Shown: in pieces, positions 33,575 to 33,864 of the stretch
Layout: every line of letters starts with the position of its first letter
Position numbering within the stretch: position 1 is the first letter of the stretch
NCBI GenBank assembly: GCA_003158745.1
Contig: PMLC01000049.1
Coordinates: 738 to 34,601 of the forward strand
Source of the DNA: Acidobacteriota bacterium
GTDB taxonomy: Bacteria; Acidobacteriota; Thermoanaerobaculia; Thermoanaerobaculales; Thermoanaerobaculaceae
Length of the DNA stretch: 33,864 nucleotides
Reading direction: 5' to 3'
Translations under genes and position numbers: made by a program
The notes under the pieces: generated by a model
The model's input: the letters and a program-made list of their open reading frames with translations, nothing else
Database searches by the model: none
What the model was told of the DNA's origin: nothing

Positions 33575-33864
33575 ATGAAGGACCTGCTCTGGCTGATCCC
33601 TCTCTTCCCGCTGCTGGGCGCGGTCGCCAACGGCCTTATCGGGAACCGGCGCGGTTGGGGGCACAAGGCCACTTCGGTGGTCGCCCTGTTGGGATCCGGG
33701 CTCGCGATGCTCGCCGCCTTCGCGGCAATCTACGACTGGGCCACTTCGGTGGGCCCCCACGCGGTGCATATCAACCGTGTCTTCACCTGGATCCCGGCCG
33801 GACTGGGGCTCACCTCGAACGGCCTCCTCGCGAAACTGAACATCGATTTCTCGTTCCGTCTGGA
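33575..33864 (+). CDS. nuoL: NADH-quinone oxidoreductase subunit L, N-terminal part (runs off the right edge)
   Basis: The 96 complete codons begin MKDLLWLIPLFPLLGAVANG, the usual first helix of the Mrp-type antiporter-like subunit L. A second hydrophobic helix (VVALLGSGLAMLAAFAAIYD) follows, then FTWIPAGLGLTSNGLLAKLN and IDFSFRL, which leads into the conserved quinone-oxidoreductase N-terminal domain. The gene order K-L supports the call. The start is the ATG at 33575, six bases after the nuoK stop; GAGGG at 33561-33565 gives a suitable Shine-Dalgarno. Confidence 0.92.
   Translation, partial: MKDLLWLIPLFPLLGAVANGLIGNRRGWGHKATSVVALLGSGLAMLAAFAAIYDWATSVGPHAVHINRVFTWIPAGLGLTSNGLLAKLNIDFSFRL

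Overview
The window looks like chromosomal DNA from a high-GC, diderm (Gram-negative type) heterotrophic bacterium. An outer-membrane TonB-dependent receptor with an N-terminal carboxypeptidase-regulatory-like domain (Oar-like), a fused E2-E1 2-oxoglutarate dehydrogenase and a LacI-controlled glycan locus would fit an Acidobacteriota-like lineage. That placement is inference from gene content; no rRNA or tRNA gene was seen.

Layout. (1) 1-1248, minus strand: an Old Yellow Enzyme family oxidoreductase followed by the first 38 codons of an ABC transporter ATPase cut by the window edge. (2) 1249-4589: a sparse, degraded stretch holding a decayed IS91-type transposase tail, two small exported proteins of unknown function and an AI-2E family transporter broken by a frameshift, a nonsense codon and a 16-bp tandem duplication. 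(3) 4731-8312, minus: a 1193-residue E2-E1 fusion 2-oxoglutarate dehydrogenase/decarboxylase (Kgd type). (4) 8376-25538: a glycan-use locus. A GH94 phosphorylase (minus) and a GH1 beta-glucosidase (plus) diverge from one control region. On the minus strand, lacI and a TonB-dependent receptor lead into a tightly packed run: GH144-type glucanase, ABC sugar-binding lipoprotein, two permeases, a large discoidin-bearing putative glycosidase and an esterase. The last five junctions of this run have 4-nt stop/start overlaps or a 2-nt gap. (5) 25779-28141, plus: an MscS channel fused to a cyclic-nucleotide-binding domain, and larE. (6) 28345-33864, plus: nuoA-B-C-D-H-I-J-K-L (L truncated by the window edge), without nuoE/F/G.

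How the genes work together. The best regulatory signal is a 14-bp operator: perfect TGTAAACGTTTACA just downstream of the lacI promoter, and TGTAAACGGTTACA abutting the GH94 promoter. The LacI protein therefore probably represses itself and the GH94/GH1 pair. The GH144-type enzyme (characterised members act on beta-1,2-glucan), GH94 and GH1 together suggest a route: uptake of glucan pieces through the TonB receptor, periplasmic trimming by GH144 and the discoidin glycosidase, ABC import, then cytoplasmic phosphorolysis and hydrolysis. The beta-1,2 linkage is inferred from GH144 only.

The window also carries short 7-bp repeat arrays of two unrelated units. An AGTTGAC-type unit lies in the larE-nuoA gap, where it supplies the end of larE, and in a 175-bp nuoB-nuoC gap, where it forms a long inverted repeat. 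A GTCCGTG-type unit encodes the first residues of the discoidin glycosidase.
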